The translations under genes were made by a program, and so were the position numbers. From NCBI GenBank assembly GCA_019914995.1, contig CM034126.1:9925001-9989000 (forward strand): a stretch of DNA of 64,000 bases, in the 5' to 3' direction. Positions 20,527-33,624 of this stretch are shown one piece after another (within the stretch, counting starts at the first letter, position 1; every line of letters starts with the position of its first letter). The notes under the pieces are model-generated. The model was not told where the DNA came from. It worked only from the letters and a program-made list of their open reading frames with translations, and did not search any database. The DNA is from Acanthochlamys bracteata. Taxonomy: Eukaryota > Streptophyta > Magnoliopsida > Pandanales > Velloziaceae.

Positions 20527-21800
20527 GAGTTTGTTCAGGAAGATCTCCATCGATGTGTTCATAATTGATTTGTTTATTCTTCATTTTTTTAAATATTCTT
20601 TCAATATTTATTTATTCATTAGTTATTCTTGTAAAGATTGTTTCAGTATTGAGACAAATGTCTTCAATTGTATAGCCATTCTATGTTCATATTCTGTATC
20701 ACCAGATAAAACAACTTAGCAAACAGTTTGTTAGCAGCTTGTGATCGATGGGAAAATCCTTCACGCCTATTTGAACAGGAAGTAGCTTTTAGGTGCATTG
20801 AATCTTCCTCCGCCGCACTTACTAATGAGATGGATTATTGGCCAAGGAGAGAAGGTTCCTGTATGTAACGATCTGTGGATGGTTTGTGGCTACCAGTTTA
20901 GACGTAGACCAAGAACTCTTATTCAGAATATCCTCAAGGTTTCATACCCCATTGAGGCAATGTGTAGGTGGACTGAAGAGCTTTTACGAATTTTTCCACT
21001 ATGAAAATGCAACTAAAATTCTATGTACTCCACTAGTGAGAGAGGGAGGCAGAGATATGTGGTGCTGGCATTAAAACCACCTTGAGAAGTATAAATTTAA
21101 ATTCGATTACAAATTGTTATGCAAGCAGAGAAGTGATATAGGAACGAGTTCTTCAGAGAGTTACCGCAAGGTGCATGAGATGACACTGTTTAATCAGCTG
21201 TGTGGGTTACTGGTTCCGCCGGATAGCTGAGACTCTCTGCTTGGAGGTGTGCCATGAATATTCTTCCTACTAAGAATGAGCTAATCCGGCAAAGAGTCGA
21301 TGTTGATGACAATCATTGTCAAGGATATGGCGTTAGTTCTGAAACGTCGAGCATATTTTATTCGAAATGTGGAAGCATTCTTCATTTCCTTTATATGAAA
21401 GCCAGATAATCATCATTGCGGCTCATTTCGGGAGAGTGACCTTTGGAAATTATAACGAAAGCTATGAAGGACACCGCAAGTATCAAACGGAAGGCGCTAG
21501 GGAACATTGGCTCCACTTGTATAATGGACACCTCCACCAGTCAGCAAGGTTAAAGTGAATGTCGATCGATACTGCATGGAGAAACACTGAGAAAAGCAGC
21601 AATGAATTCGTGGCTCGAGATCATGCTGGACGAACTCTTGGAATCATGGAGCACATTGCTTCTGCACCGTTTCGGAAGCGTGGACAGTTAAAGAGAAAGT
21701 ATTACTGTCTTGCAAGAAGATGGGATTCTAATAATGTGATTGATATTGGAGAGTGACAGCATGGAAGTTGTTGAAGCAATTAAACGACGCATCTCGGGAC
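20527..21800 (+). pseudogene. LAC-B 3' flank and uninterrupted LINE relic
   Basis: After the 3' untranslated flank comes a decayed L1-type ORF2 tail from about 20720. It contains RWIIGQGEKVPVCNDLW, RRPRTLIQNIL, ILCTPLVREGGRDMWCW and the zf-RVT segment LAWRCAMNILPTKNELIRQR. The RNase H-like end is VKVNVD then AWRNTEKSSNEFVARDHAG. The frame is broken, including by a four-base cgat duplication near 21562. This copy shows the sequence before Ty3 insertion in the LAC-A unit. Confidence 0.78.
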
Positions 21801-21808
21801 CATTTAGT

Positions 21809-22038
21809 GGATGTTTGGAAAATCTTATTATTTTTTTTCATTCTAATTTTTATTTTATATTTTTTAATAAAAAATTTTAAAAATTTTAATTTTTAAAAAA
21901 ATTTAAAACTTATAAAAAGTTTTACTTTATAAAATCTTATTATTAATTATTTCTATTATTTTTTATAAAAGAAAATAAAATTTATTTTTAAAACTTTTAT
22001 TTTATAAAAACTTTTTTTAATAATCACTTTCAAACATC
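21809..22038. mobile_element. AT-rich hAT-like MITE, intact copy
   Basis: Ends GGATGTTTGGAAA and TTTCAAACATC are inverted repeats. The flanks catttagt and acattagt resemble an 8-bp duplication. The core is nearly pure A/T. The same element with nested insertions is at 8888-9798, so it predates the laccase duplication. Confidence 0.6.
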
Positions 22039-22718
22039 ACATTAGTCCAACTGAAGGATTCTAAAAATACATTTTGAGTGTGGTGGCTAAGAATTCAAAA
22101 AAATTAAACTTTTTGCAGAATCTAATTTGTAGTAGAATAAAATAAAAATAAAATCTATATAGCCGAATTCAAATAATTAGAATAAAAATTTAATTTGTTA
22201 TTGAGGAAGGAAATTGTGGAGAAAGATGAATGATCGTGCAGGAATTATTGAGCATTCCTTTGATATTTTGCTTTCTTCCTTTGCCAAACTATCGTGCATT
22301 GTAAAGTTATTGCAAGTCTTCCACGTTCTCAGATTATCAAAGGAATGTTGAAGGTTTCTGGAAAGTAACCAATTCCACTGGGACACATTGTGCATGTAGA
22401 ATGAAGTGGATGTTTATGCAGATCCTAATAGTTTTTTATGCTCCTAAATTCCTTGTAACTTGAAGCTGAAATTCAATTAGCTGGTATCATAGATCAACTC
22501 TGTCTATTAGACCAAAAGACCAACTCTTGTTAAGATATGGCTGTGGTACGGATTTGGAGTTTTAGCTTTATCACATATTAATACATGTTTTGCTTACCAG
22601 GTTGTGTCTATGTTTCTAGGTAAAGCAAACCTCTTCAAGCATGGCATGAAGAGGATGCACTTGATAAAGGAGAATCTCTTATAGAACTATGAAGTTTGGA
22701 ATTGTAACATCTTCAATG
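22039..22718. other. Spacer downstream of the polygalacturonase gene
   Basis: This stretch contains the end of the duplicated laccase unit (homology stops near 22046) and the probable 3' untranslated region of the convergent polygalacturonase gene. No other feature is seen. Confidence 0.5.
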
Positions 22719-25476
22719 TTATGCATCCTGCAACAAGGACATTGATTTTGTGGCATTGTTTTGGAGGCAGGTCAGACTCGGACTGATGAAGCCGGCGGTG
22801 TCACCGTACGCATTGATGCATTGAGCCCTAACATCCATCCTGCGACTTGAAGAAGTGATACTTACGCTGTCAAAATGAAGGTTGCTGCAACTAACTGACC
22901 GGCTGCAGTTGAGAGTGATGGCAGTTGGAGTAGCTGAAGTTCCATGCATGTTTATGTATCTCACATTACTGATCTTTACAGCACCACGCTAGATGATGTA
23001 ATAGATTGCCCAAGTTAGAGAAATAAATAGAAGGAAAATATAGCAAAACCATGCATTACCATGTTAGTAGATGGTCCCAGAATTTGCGTAAAACGCTGTA
23101 TGCAGGCAACCCATGTAGATGTATTCAGTTCATTAATTTTGAATAAGACATTGCATGACATTCTTTCAGGTGGCGGTGTTTGGTATGTTGAAAATTAACA
23201 TTCATCACAATAGCCGAGAAAGTTGAGTAAAAACCTTGGTACAAAACAACATACCTGTTCTGGGCACTTTCCTCGGACATCACAATAATATTGATCGATG
23301 ATGATTGGATTTTTCACATTGTTGAAATTGAAATTCTCAAAAGATATCGATCTAGCGTAACCTCCACTACCCTACAAGAAAATTATAGACATATTAGCAA
23401 TGAAGCTTATGAGAAGGTTTAACGGATACTTCAAAAGAAACTTATACTTGACAAACGTAAAGCATATATAGAGGTTGCCACCTGCCATGTCTTGATCCTT
23501 GCTCCATTAGTAGTGCCATAGAGACTAACAAAACTGGCTCTGATTCTTTCAACTGAAGCACTACTTCCTCCTTTCCCTAAGCTCCCAATACTAAACGAAG
23601 ACTTGAACAACTAATTATTGCAATACTGAGAAGGCAGTAGAATAAATGAAACTGTTGGGAAATATTACCTGATCCCATGTCCAGGTCCACAGGAGATACG
23701 GCTAATATCGATGTCAGAGATACGATCACCAATTGAAATACAATCATCACCTGTAAAACTATTTTTCACTGATTGAAGCGAAGGAGGAATTATGAAACAA
23801 CAGACTATGTCCAAGTACCTGATGCTATGTTGCTATTTTGGATAACAACAAGCTGAGATGCATGGATGTGAATGCCATCAGTATTGGGGCTGTACCGTGG
23901 GGCCTTAATATTAAGGTTCTCCAATAGAACACGCCTACATCCACGAATTAGAATGTGGGTCTGTGGGCTGTTAGTGATACTAAGGTCTCTCATCACCAAG
24001 TTTTGGCAATTGATGAACTTTATTGCCTGTGGGCACAATGAAAAAAATTCATTAATTTGATTTCATACCTATACTCTAATTTTATTATCAGAAAATAAAC
24101 AAGAAAAAGAAACTAGGAGAGAAGATTTTTTCTCAATAACATGTACATCAGCAAAGTTCCATTTTACTTCTTGTAAGTTTTAATAGCCATTGACATATTG
24201 CAAACAGAAAACATATCTTGTGATGCCCGTGATACAGTCCTACATAGCATATTACTTTTATCTCAGATTATGATAATAGTATTAATTATCTCAAAAGGTA
24301 AGCCGTATAGAGGCATAGACCTGCTGCATTGGCAGGTAGCCTGCTCGCCCTTGCAGTCTAAGTAGTTCACCCATAAGACAGCTACCTACTTAGATTAAAT
24401 TATAAGAACATAAATAAAATGTTTACAACCAAAAAACATATATGGGCAACTTTACATTAGCCTGAAATCTTAGGAGGGTTTCTTGAGAAAGGAACACCAG
24501 CCCATCCATTAGGCAGGTCTAGCGAGAGGAATAATATATATGGTTCAACATTTGGTTTACTTTGGCAGTGCTTAGTTGAGAAGTACTTACAGTTGGTGCA
24601 ACCTTGGTGCATCCCTGCATCCTCGAAGGAAGGAGACAATTAGAACTTATAATTGAACAAAAGTTGAAGTATAAGAAAATCTAACTTCACTTCCTTACAT
24701 TCCACTAAAAGAGCCTGCAACATATACTACTATGTGTTTCTTTATATCCTAAAAGTTCGTGTTTCTAGAGCACCAAAATCATTGCATCATCTTTTGTTTG
24801 TAAACATACCTTTTGTGGATTGAGTTTGCATGATTGATTCCACCACTTATAACCACGGCCATCAATTTCAAAAGTAAAATCTGTGATCCCTCTGACTTGA
24901 AGCCCATTCAAAGTGTTAAATTCTAACCACAAGGATGGATCAGTACCATTCCATAGCTGAGGATCTTCAGGAGCCAAGACAGTGCCCTCAATCTTTTACA
25001 TATCAGCGCAAATTGCCAATGAAACTGAAGCAATTAGTTTCACATACATTCTATAGTTCTAATGAGCACTAACGCAATTAACATTGACATCACCTGTATA
25101 CTTATGTATCTAGACCTGCAAGGGCCTCTAAAGGAAGTAGGATACACAAGAAATATCTTGCCTCTAGGGATGAGCATAGTTGGGTGTTTCACCTCTGCAT
25201 TGCACATATTCATCCATGCTACTTGGAATGCCTACATGTTATTAAAAGGCCTATAGTTAGTTCGTGCAAAGATCATACTTCACATTGATGCACTGCAGCA
25301 TGAACATCCTCATGTTCCCCAAGTGGTAATGCAAAACGTACTTCTGTATCATCTGACTCCCCATCACCGGTTGCTCCGTAACTTATGACATTGAACTGGG
25401 TCAAGTTGTCATTTCTGGTGGTCAATGAAGGAATTGATAAGCTAATAACCAGTATTATGTAGACAATTACCTGCAT
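22719..25476 (-). CDS. Polygalacturonase (GH28), nine exons
   Basis: Pectin-degrading glycoside hydrolase family 28 enzyme, secreted to the cell wall. Exons, 5' to 3': 25342-25476, 25094-25231, 24810-24992, 24591-24614, 23819-24026, 23669-23750, 23482-23590, 23255-23371 and 22719-22988. Together they give 421 residues with continuous phase, and all introns are GT-AG. A signal peptide ([18 protein letters not shown]) precedes the typical [17 protein letters not shown] start. The four GH28 catalytic or binding motifs are present: NTD at 208-210, DD at 231-232, GHG at 253-255 and RIK at 288-290. The fourth exon is a 24-base microexon encoding GCTKVAPT. Endo- or exo-activity cannot be told from sequence alone. 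The gene is divergent from BSD2, with a 2.2-kb shared upstream region. Confidence 0.93.
24591..24614 (-). other. 24-base microexon of the polygalacturonase gene
   Basis: Exactly eight codons (GCTKVAPT), phase 0 at both ends. It has a clean acceptor (gatgcag) and a strong donor (gtaagt). It supplies the conserved Cys-x-x-x-Pro-Thr block that GH28 proteins carry between KWWNQSC...NPQK and [10 protein letters not shown]. Without it the flanking exons still join in frame but lack that cysteine. Confidence 0.85.
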
Positions 25477-27667
25477 TTAGAACAGCCATTTAATAGTCAT
25501 GTTGGTTACATCATTAATTCTAAACAAAAGACATTGTAGTGGAAGGGTATCTGACCATGGTATTTTCCAAAGTGGAATAACGACAGGAGTTGCCTTGGGC
25601 AATCAGATTCTGAAAATCTGCAAGTTAAACAGAAAACTGGTCCTCTACTTCCAAAGTTTAAGAGAACCAGTGATTGGCATCCGTGTAGAACTGTTATTCT
25701 CATCGCATTAGTGAAAATTACAATGGAGGAAATGGATGATGAATCTATATGTAGCAAGACTTGCAATGATGTTCTATATGAAATAGCTCTAGGAGGTTGT
25801 GCACCTTTTCATTCATTATTGTAATAAGTAAAAGAGCCATCTTATCACAACAATATTATGAACAAACTCTCAGTTCCATGCACAGAGAGAAGGCAATGCA
25901 TCATGCAAGCAACATACAAGTGCACAGTGCAGGCAGCCTGGCACGGCATCAAACAATAAGTAATCTTAGTAAGTGGAATGTGGGTGTAATTAAACCATCT
26001 AATCAAATAATAAGTAGAATCCAGTAGTAAACATATTGCTTATGTCCCATTGACCACAAAGAAAATTATAATGGAGAAAGCTAACTTTCTACGACAATGG
26101 TTTTAAATTTCAAGCAACTTTGAATGCATATTAACGACATTTTGTCTTCTGAAGTGATACTCCTTTTCAAAGTCAGCTTTTGGTTTTGTTGTTGATGATT
26201 GCGCATAAATAGGAAAGCAGAAGAAAAACTCATAAGCAAGTGGTTAGGAAAGATGCCTGAGTGCCATGCAGATGAACACAGTAATTTAGCTGACGATATT
26301 CATGCTGCAACCATGAACTATCAGTGCAAGATATGCAGTAGGTTGATTGCCCTTATGAAATCTCTACCACAAAAATGGCAGCAAAATGAAAGCCTCAATA
26401 ATTTATATGTACTAGCAAATGGGGGAAATGGTTGCTGTCACCTGATTAAAGAGCGTCTGTACATCCACCAGCTACCTTGCTTTTACAAAACCAGAACATC
26501 CTTAAACAAAGTATCACTTTCTCTCCTGGAAATCCCTCCAACTTCACTTCAAATGTCAGTGAGTTAAATTTGAGTGTTAAAACCTCAAGTGGCAAGCTGT
26601 GATCGAGCGACTCCCTTCTAGTTCTCTCACACCCATTTCATCAAACAACTCGCACGCCTTGTTAATATCCACATTAATGCAAAAAGCATAAGAGGTCATG
26701 AAGAAACTTCTTTCTGCTTCATAAACTCATAAAAGTAAAAATCCATGCTCCTCCAGGACATTTCTTGAACTAGAAGCAATCATGATAGCATACCCACCTG
26801 CCCTATTCTCTTTGGACAAGCAAAGCAAGTAATCTAAAAGATTTTTGCTTCTTTGGTAAGAAAGATCCACAAATGAACATTAGTGGGAATCACTTTTGTG
26901 ATTTTGCACAAGGAATGCTGGTCAAAGAACAGATCGTTTCAGCTTCGTGCTGAATCCAGAAGCACTTCCATGCATCACATAACCAGATCTTGAATTGCAA
27001 CAGCATGAAAAGTTGTGCTTGCCTTTTCTGTTCTGCGCAGAAGTAGATTGGGCACTAATGTCAGTATACCGCGATATAGTGCTTATGTTAGATTTGAAGA
27101 ATCTATAGTAAAGAGCAAGTAAAATAGATAGTAGAATTCATTTCGGGAATTAGCAAGTAAAGTGATAGGACTAATCTTTAGAAAATCCACAAAAGCAGAA
27201 AGCAAGTAACATAGAATTCATTTCGGGAATTAACTTTATCAGAATACTCTCCTCTCAGAGAAAAGGCTAAGTTTTGACAGTTCTAAAAAACCAACCCCTA
27301 GCCTTTTTTTTCAAAAGAAAATTGCAGCTCTTGCAAGGTTATTCTTGAAAGATTAGTTTGGGTTTCAACATTCACTTAATTTTCTAGTAAGAGCATATTT
27401 TGCAGTGTTTATCAGTATTTGGGTTTCAACATAAAAAAAAAGGGTATTATGGTAAAGGTGTCAGTGGTAATAAGTTTAATATAAGAACCAGCCTCATCTC
27501 TTCCTCCACACTCCGTTCATTCTTTCAGATAGATAATTGAAGCATTACAAAACACAGAAGCCGAACAAGGAGGACAAAAAAAAGATACCTTTCTAAAGCA
27601 AATTGTAGAAAGAATTATTACAAAAGCCCAAATATTGAATTTTTAGAAGAAAGATTGAAAGAGAGAA
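25477..27667. other. Divergent intergenic region, polygalacturonase / BSD2
   Basis: About 2.2 kb between two divergent genes, so both promoters lie here. An open frame at 26199-26567 has no recognisable domain and an unremarkable composition. No repeats with clear boundaries are seen. Confidence 0.5.
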
Positions 27668-30600
27668 ATGACGAGCATAGGCTTGGGATTCGCAAGTGCT
27701 GCGATTCCTGTTCGTGCCAAGATCAATGACAACAATAGCAACAAAACAAACATAGCTAGCGTTTCCCAGTTTCCCAATGGTGCTCTTATTAGCAAGAGTG
27801 ATTCTGGTGTGCACTGTACACGCCGTTTGACTGCTAAGGTACGTAGTTTGAAAAATGCTGCTTGTTCATATGTTGGTGTCGGATTTCTTGTTAAAAATTT
27901 GATTTTTGCGATTCTGCTGGTATTGAAAAGATCTCATTCTAGGAAGAGATTATTTCATTTGATTGCTTTTTGCTAGAATGGTTGGCATGCGACTCATTGA
28001 GCTTGCTTATTTGTTTTGAATTGCGAAGGCTGCAGAAAGTAATACCCCAGCTACCAAGCCTAATAGCATAATCTGTGCGGACTGCGATGGTAATGGTGAG
28101 CCTGTCTGCCTTTTTGTAAGATTACCATTTTGTAGGGATGTGATAATAAATAAAGGTAACACAAAAGTTTTTGACACAGTATGATTGAGTAGAACAACAA
28201 AGTAGGTTGTTGTTTGGTTAGGGTGCTCCTCGATATTCAAATTTATGTCCAAGTAGAAATGTTTTTTGAATCTGTATCTGTAGGAATTTGGATGACTCTT
28301 GTGATGTAAGTACAAATGTTGCTAACTTTCGGCTTGTTCCAATTATGAGTATGCAGCCTCTTTTGCAATATGCCTTTCCATTTGAGTCATTTGGGGTGTG
28401 GTCATTCATCCTGCTAAGTACTTCGGCTTGAAGATTGCTAAACTGGTCATTGCTTTTAGTACTCTCTTTTAAAGCACGACACTTCCACCTAGTTGTTGCG
28501 CATCTTTCGAGGCGTTGTAAATGAAGCAAGAGGTCATACACAAGGCTTTACAAGAATTATCCTTTATCAGTTTCATATGCATAAAATTGATGTCAGTTAG
28601 AGTAAAAGATCTTCTGCTGATATGAACTTTGTGATTCTTTACCTTAAAAGTTCAGAGGCAATAAAGTGAATCGTTTAGGATTCCTGCCACAAATCTGATC
28701 AGACATTGATATGATTCCACTTCCAAATTTTGATATGTATGTGCCATATAGGCAAAAATCTATGCTTTATGATTCTGTTTCCAAATTTTGATATATATAT
28801 GTGCCATATAGGAAAGCATTTATGCTTTATGGTTCTGTTTACAAATTTTGTTATATATATGTGCCATATAGGCAAAACATTAATGTTTTCTGATACTTTC
28901 ACCAGCACATGAATTTACTAGACGGAGTGCTTTCTAGCACTTCAGTGGTATAGAAAGGTGTCGCGCTTCAACGATGCTTAGTCTACATTGAGAACGCGTT
29001 GTTAAGCTTTCTAGCTCTCATTTATTTCTGTATTGTCGCATACATGCCTTGTTATGATTCCCTTCCAATATGCTAAAGGGGCTCAGTCTACTTAGTGCGT
29101 TTGGTATTGCTTATGAAATGAAGCTTTTCTAAAATGGGAGATATTTTTGTCCTTTTTGAAAAACGAGCGTTATTTTTTTTATTTTCAAAAAATAATAAAA
29201 ATATGCAATAAAAAGATCTATTACGTAAAATTTTTCTACACTATCTAAATTTTTAAATAAATTTTCTAAATACTTATAAAATATGTATTGAAAAACGTAA
29301 AATAGGGAAAAGTTGAAAAGCTGCGTTTGGAATGCAATTCCAAACGCACTCTTAGTCTTTGAAATTTTTTGTGTATAAAGAATAGGAGTCCATGTTAGCT
29401 TGCAACGTTAATATACATTCTTGTATGGATTTATTTATTGCTAGATGATATTGTCTTAGTTCGCTCGTCAGTTCTTAACTCATTCAAACTCGTAATGCTC
29501 AAAGGGAAAGGAAAAGTCATGTTCCTTCAGGCTTTAGGGGGTCCTCATGATTTATACGTGTAAAAGTTCAGGTTTATATTTGTTGTAGTAAAAAAATGAG
29601 ATTATTAAGTTTTACCACTTGCTAAACCAAACTCGACAAGGACATGGAAGTTTCATTTTCTTCTTTTGATAATATGTAAGACATAAGTATCAATCTATCT
29701 CATATACTATTAAGTACCAAGGGTTAAAGTAGCAAAACATAAGCGAGAAGTTTCGTTTCTTGTCCTGTCTTTCTGTGTTCTATTTGAGTATTATGCATGT
29801 TCTGCAGTTTCTAAACAGACTAGAGTATTTCCCTGTCAGCAGTTATGTCACTGTTAGGCAATACTTATTTTAGCAAACCATTATTGCTAGTTATACTGGT
29901 AGGGAACTGCTGATTATCAAGCCAGAGAAATGTCCCATAGATTATTCCCCCACTTGCCTTCCTCTAAAAAATTTGAAACTCCTTACCGCTTAACAGGTGC
30001 AAAAGCATGCACGCAATGCAACGGGAGTGGAGTAAATGCTGTTGATCATTTCAATGGACGATTCAAAGCTGGTGGACTCTGTTGGCTTTGCAGGTAGGCA
30101 AGTTTGTTTATTATTGCTTTTTGTGTCTTGCTATAAGAATTTGCTGCAATTTAGAGAAACTCCTAAATCATGATTTCAGACATCTTGAATGAATGAAAAG
30201 TTGCTCTGGGTGCCCCACTTTTTGCTTCAACAACCAATTTGTTGCACCTTACGAGCACCTTCAGCAATAATCTTCATCCAGAAACCACCACATAACATAT
30301 TTCCGACTATCAAATGGTCCAGTGGATGTCTTGCATATTGTTTATTCCTATTTGAAGCTTGAGTCCTATATCAGAACCAGGAGCCGTCTTATTGGTCTTC
30401 TGAAGTGTACATCAGTTCTAACTTTTATTCAAGTTTAATGTTTCTGTCTCTTTCAAATCAGCCACTACATGCAGTAAGTATTGTGGACCTTTTGTTAGTA
30501 CACCAAAACTCAGCAACACAACTTTTGTAGTTTTAAGTAGGATATTTAACTGAGCTCTTATTGCTTGATTCTCCCAAATTACACTCAAATATGTCTTCTG

Positions 30601-31270
30601 AGTTACATGCATGCAGGTTTGGGCATTGTTATGTATCTCATGCTCTAGGCATGCTATATACAAAAGAGCTGTATTCAGTACAACATCCTGCTTATGGCTG
30701 GCCAGGCCAGAGAATGCTGCCATTAAGCCTGAAAAATACTAATGTTCAGAACGTGTGCTAGCTACATAGTATATTAAAATCGGAGACTAGTTTCCCATAA
30801 TGTTTCTTGATCGCAAATTTTTATTATTGACACAGAAATGCAGATACTAAAGATTATGTGACAACCCAATAGGATGTTGAGCTGGTTCCATATTTGATCA
30901 ATGTACAGTGCAAAAGTTCAAAACAGAGGACAAGTCTAGTGGTTGTAATAGAAATTAATGGCTAGAATGAATCATTATGAAGCTAGTTACCTCATTACAC
31001 AAATTGTGGATCTTTTTGTATCAAAGAGTAGGAATCTACAAATTGACAGTAATTTTGCAACTTTCTGGCTTCGTTAGTAACAAGACTTAAATTTCTTGGT
31101 CATATTATTTTCTGCTAACTTTGAAACTGAAGGAATCTAGTTGAACAGAACAAGCTTCATCTCTTAAAACACTTAAATTTCTGTCTTGCAGGGGCAAGAA
31201 GGAGATATTGTGTGGCAATTGTAATGGTGCTGGGTTCATTGGAGGTTTCATGAGCACATTTGATGAGTAG
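27668..31270 (+). CDS. BSD2: BSD2, Rubisco-assembly zinc-finger chaperone
   Basis: Plastid DnaJ-like cysteine-rich protein that holds Rubisco large subunits during assembly (bundle sheath defective 2 family). Exons 27668-27838, 28029-28095, 29997-30093 and 31192-31270 encode 137 residues. An N-terminal Ser/Ala/Asn-rich stretch of about 55 residues fits a transit peptide. The zinc-binding core has four Cys pairs: CADCDGNG (from 73), CTQCNGSG, CWLCRGK and CGNCNGAG. It ends in the family-typical GFIGGFMSTFDE. There is no J domain, as expected for BSD2. The second intron (28096-29996) is large and contains a 60-bp tandem repeat and a small MITE. Confidence 0.93.
28723..28893. repeat. ~60-bp tandem repeat, three units, in BSD2 intron 2
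   Basis: Three consecutive copies of a 58-60 base unit containing caaattttgatatatat, gtgccatatagg and tttatgctttatg. The third is the most diverged. It creates false open frames on both strands. Confidence 0.85.
29098..29349. mobile_element. Small hAT-like MITE in BSD2 intron 2
   Basis: Terminal inverted repeats AGTGCGTTTGGTATTGC and GCAATTCCAAACGCACT differ at one position and enclose about 250 AT-rich bases. The flanks ctacttag and ctcttag are close to an 8-bp target duplication. Confidence 0.7.
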
Positions 31271-32359
31271 AGGATGTCTAGCGAGTAGATTGGCAACAAG
31301 GTCATGTTTATGGTTTCAAAGCTAACAACGGAGTACCAGCATCTGCTCAAAATGGACTGTAGGCAAATCTGGGATATTCTTAATGTTGAATCTGGTATTA
31401 ATCAAAATGATGCTATAACTGGTATTGATCTGTTATTTTTTAGTTTTGACGATATCTGAAACTGTTATGCTCATAACTTGTTAACAAATTGCATTATAAA
31501 ATGTGAAATTTGTCTAAATTTTGCTTCATGTAAAGTTATTGCCCATAGCACTTACACGAATCCCTTGAAACATAATTTTGGTTTGATATTTACTGGAAAA
31601 TTTTGTACTTTATGGGTTACAATAACAGTTGGCCTTCAATGGAAGCTACCTTTGGAATGACTCCACTGCTGGGTTGCAAAGATTTTTTTCTTTCCTATTA
31701 TCTGTTTTTTATACAGAACCACTAACTTGCTTACCACTAAATAAAATTCTATTTTAGTTTATTACTATTTCTAAGAATTGCTTTTGATATTTGATATTCA
31801 GTAACCAAATCAGTTGTTTCCGAGAAAAACGTAGATTCCGCTTGTTCAAGAGAGACTAAGCAAATTGAATTCCAGAACTAAATACATAAAGCACCAAATT
31901 TACCTTTAGACAAATTGATTAGGATACGCGCAGTATACACGTACGAAATATCCATTGGAAAAAGAAGCCAGTTTGATGACAAAATTCAACATTATATGGT
32001 CCTTTCTTTAGCACTCTACTAGACTAAAACCTTAAACGAGGTATCTTCTAAGCTATATCCAACAAAACCTCCTTAATCGATTAAACAAAAAGTAATAGGA
32101 ATTACATGCTTCAGACGCAGTCCTGCACTATAAATTTTCATTTAGTAAGTCGCAAAGCCCATACAAGCAAGCTAAATAAACACAGATCAGTATTTAGGAA
32201 GAGGGTTTGGTTCGAATTATCCTGACAAAATTTTCGGAAATCACGAGTGAATCACAATGTAAAAAGAAAAATGGAGTGTTACAGGACGCTTCCAGAGTAA
32301 CCTAAAACAGAAAAGCATTCACTTATCTTGACTAACTTGAGGCCCCTTACACCAAGTCA
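31271..32359. other. Convergent intergenic region BSD2 / ATS3-like gene
   Basis: Contains the 3' untranslated regions of two convergent genes. No repeat or other gene is seen. Confidence 0.5.
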
Positions 32360-33624
32360 CTATGCTTGAGCTACTAATTTGGTCACACTATCATTAAATT
32401 TCTGGATAGCATCATCTGGAACAACACTGGAATTCCGGAAGGCAACAGGCAGAGTATCAACTGCAGTAGGGCCCTTGCTGTGAATGCGGTAGCAGTTGTT
32501 GTAGCCGTACCACTGACTGCTAGGCAATGGGGTATCAAAGTAGAATGTAATGTACCTTCTGTAGTAAGGGTCGTAGATATCCACAGAAGAAGGAGTCCAT
32601 CCATCATAGCCCTCTCGCTGGAGGTAAAGGTAGCATACCCCATGGCCACATGGCCCTTGTATAGCATATGTGTCCGTTGAGCACTGCTCAAACGCCCCAC
32701 TTGAAGGGTTGTCAAGTCGTGCATATACCTGCAGAGTTTAGAGCGTTAAACCAATTTCTGTGCCTTACAGTGAACGTGAAACTTTGCAGTCAGATTCAAT
32801 ACCATTAAAAGTTCAGTTTAAACTTGACCATACTGTGCCTAACAATGAACTTCAAACTTTGCAGTCAGATTCAATTCCACTTGATGTTCAGTTTAAACTT
32901 AACGATACCACTTCATCAAACAATTAATGTAGGTTGGCAAGTTACAAACAGCTTCTACTACATGAAACAAATAATGATTTAGTCGCAGAGGAAGTAAAAC
33001 CGAATACAGGGTTCTCAACTATGAACAAATTTTTAATTTGACGGTAGCATGATACCTACAGGAATTTGTTAAGGATCTTCAAAGAAAAATAGAACTTTAT
33101 CTATTAAGGTTAAGCAACCTTTATTCTAATAACAACATATTACTTCCCAAATGGATGATAGTAAGATGTCAAATATGAAAACAACAAAGGCTCATAATAG
33201 CAACAGTCAGTTGTTATCAAACAATTCAAATCCCTTACCACAAAAATCGAATCCTACACTCATCAATAAAACCGACACCCTCTAATGGTTACAAATGAAA
33301 ATTTCACAATTTCCTGGGAAAATTCATCTTATTACCAACTCATCAATCAAACTTTTCTGAATGAATCGATCAATAATAATACATATGTGTTACCTGATTG
33401 CCATAGGAATCACCGAAGGCGATGCTGATGGTATCTCTAGTGTAGCTAGGAGAGTAACAACTTGTCTTAGTTCGAACAGTATAATTACAACCGTAATTCC
33501 TCGACTTGAAAGAGAAAATCAAGACGCAAACTATCGCGATGAATGCCACAACAACGAAGATGACCGCTGCAGGCAAACCCCTTCTCATCTGGCGGAAACA
33601 TCCAGCACCACCACCACTCCACAT
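32360..33624 (-). CDS. ATS3: Embryo-specific protein ATS3-like, membrane-anchored
   Basis: Member of the plant ATS3 family, which has a PLAT/LH2-like beta-sandwich fold; the biochemical role is poorly known. Exons 33394-33624 and 32360-32728 (GT-AG) encode 199 residues. A short basic N-terminus (CFRQMRRG) precedes one hydrophobic segment at about residues 19-38 (AAVIFVVVAFIAIVCVLIF), so a signal anchor is likely. The domain follows: CNYTVRTKTSCYSPSYTRD, ISIAFGDSYGNQVYARLD, GPCGHGVCYLYLQREGYDGW and ITFYFDTPLPSSQWYGYNNC. The conserved cysteines are present. A GATC tetranucleotide run (33667-33687) lies just upstream in the leader. Confidence 0.88.

Noticed and set aside
26199..26567. 122-codon open frame in the polygalacturonase/BSD2 intergenic region
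   Set aside because: No recognisable domain, Cys/His spacing or signal. It is more likely chance in a long intergenic region that must hold two promoters.
28699..28912. Open frames on both strands with repeated WHIYI / MCHIGK units
   Set aside because: Produced by the 60-bp tandem repeat inside a BSD2 intron; not a coding repeat protein.
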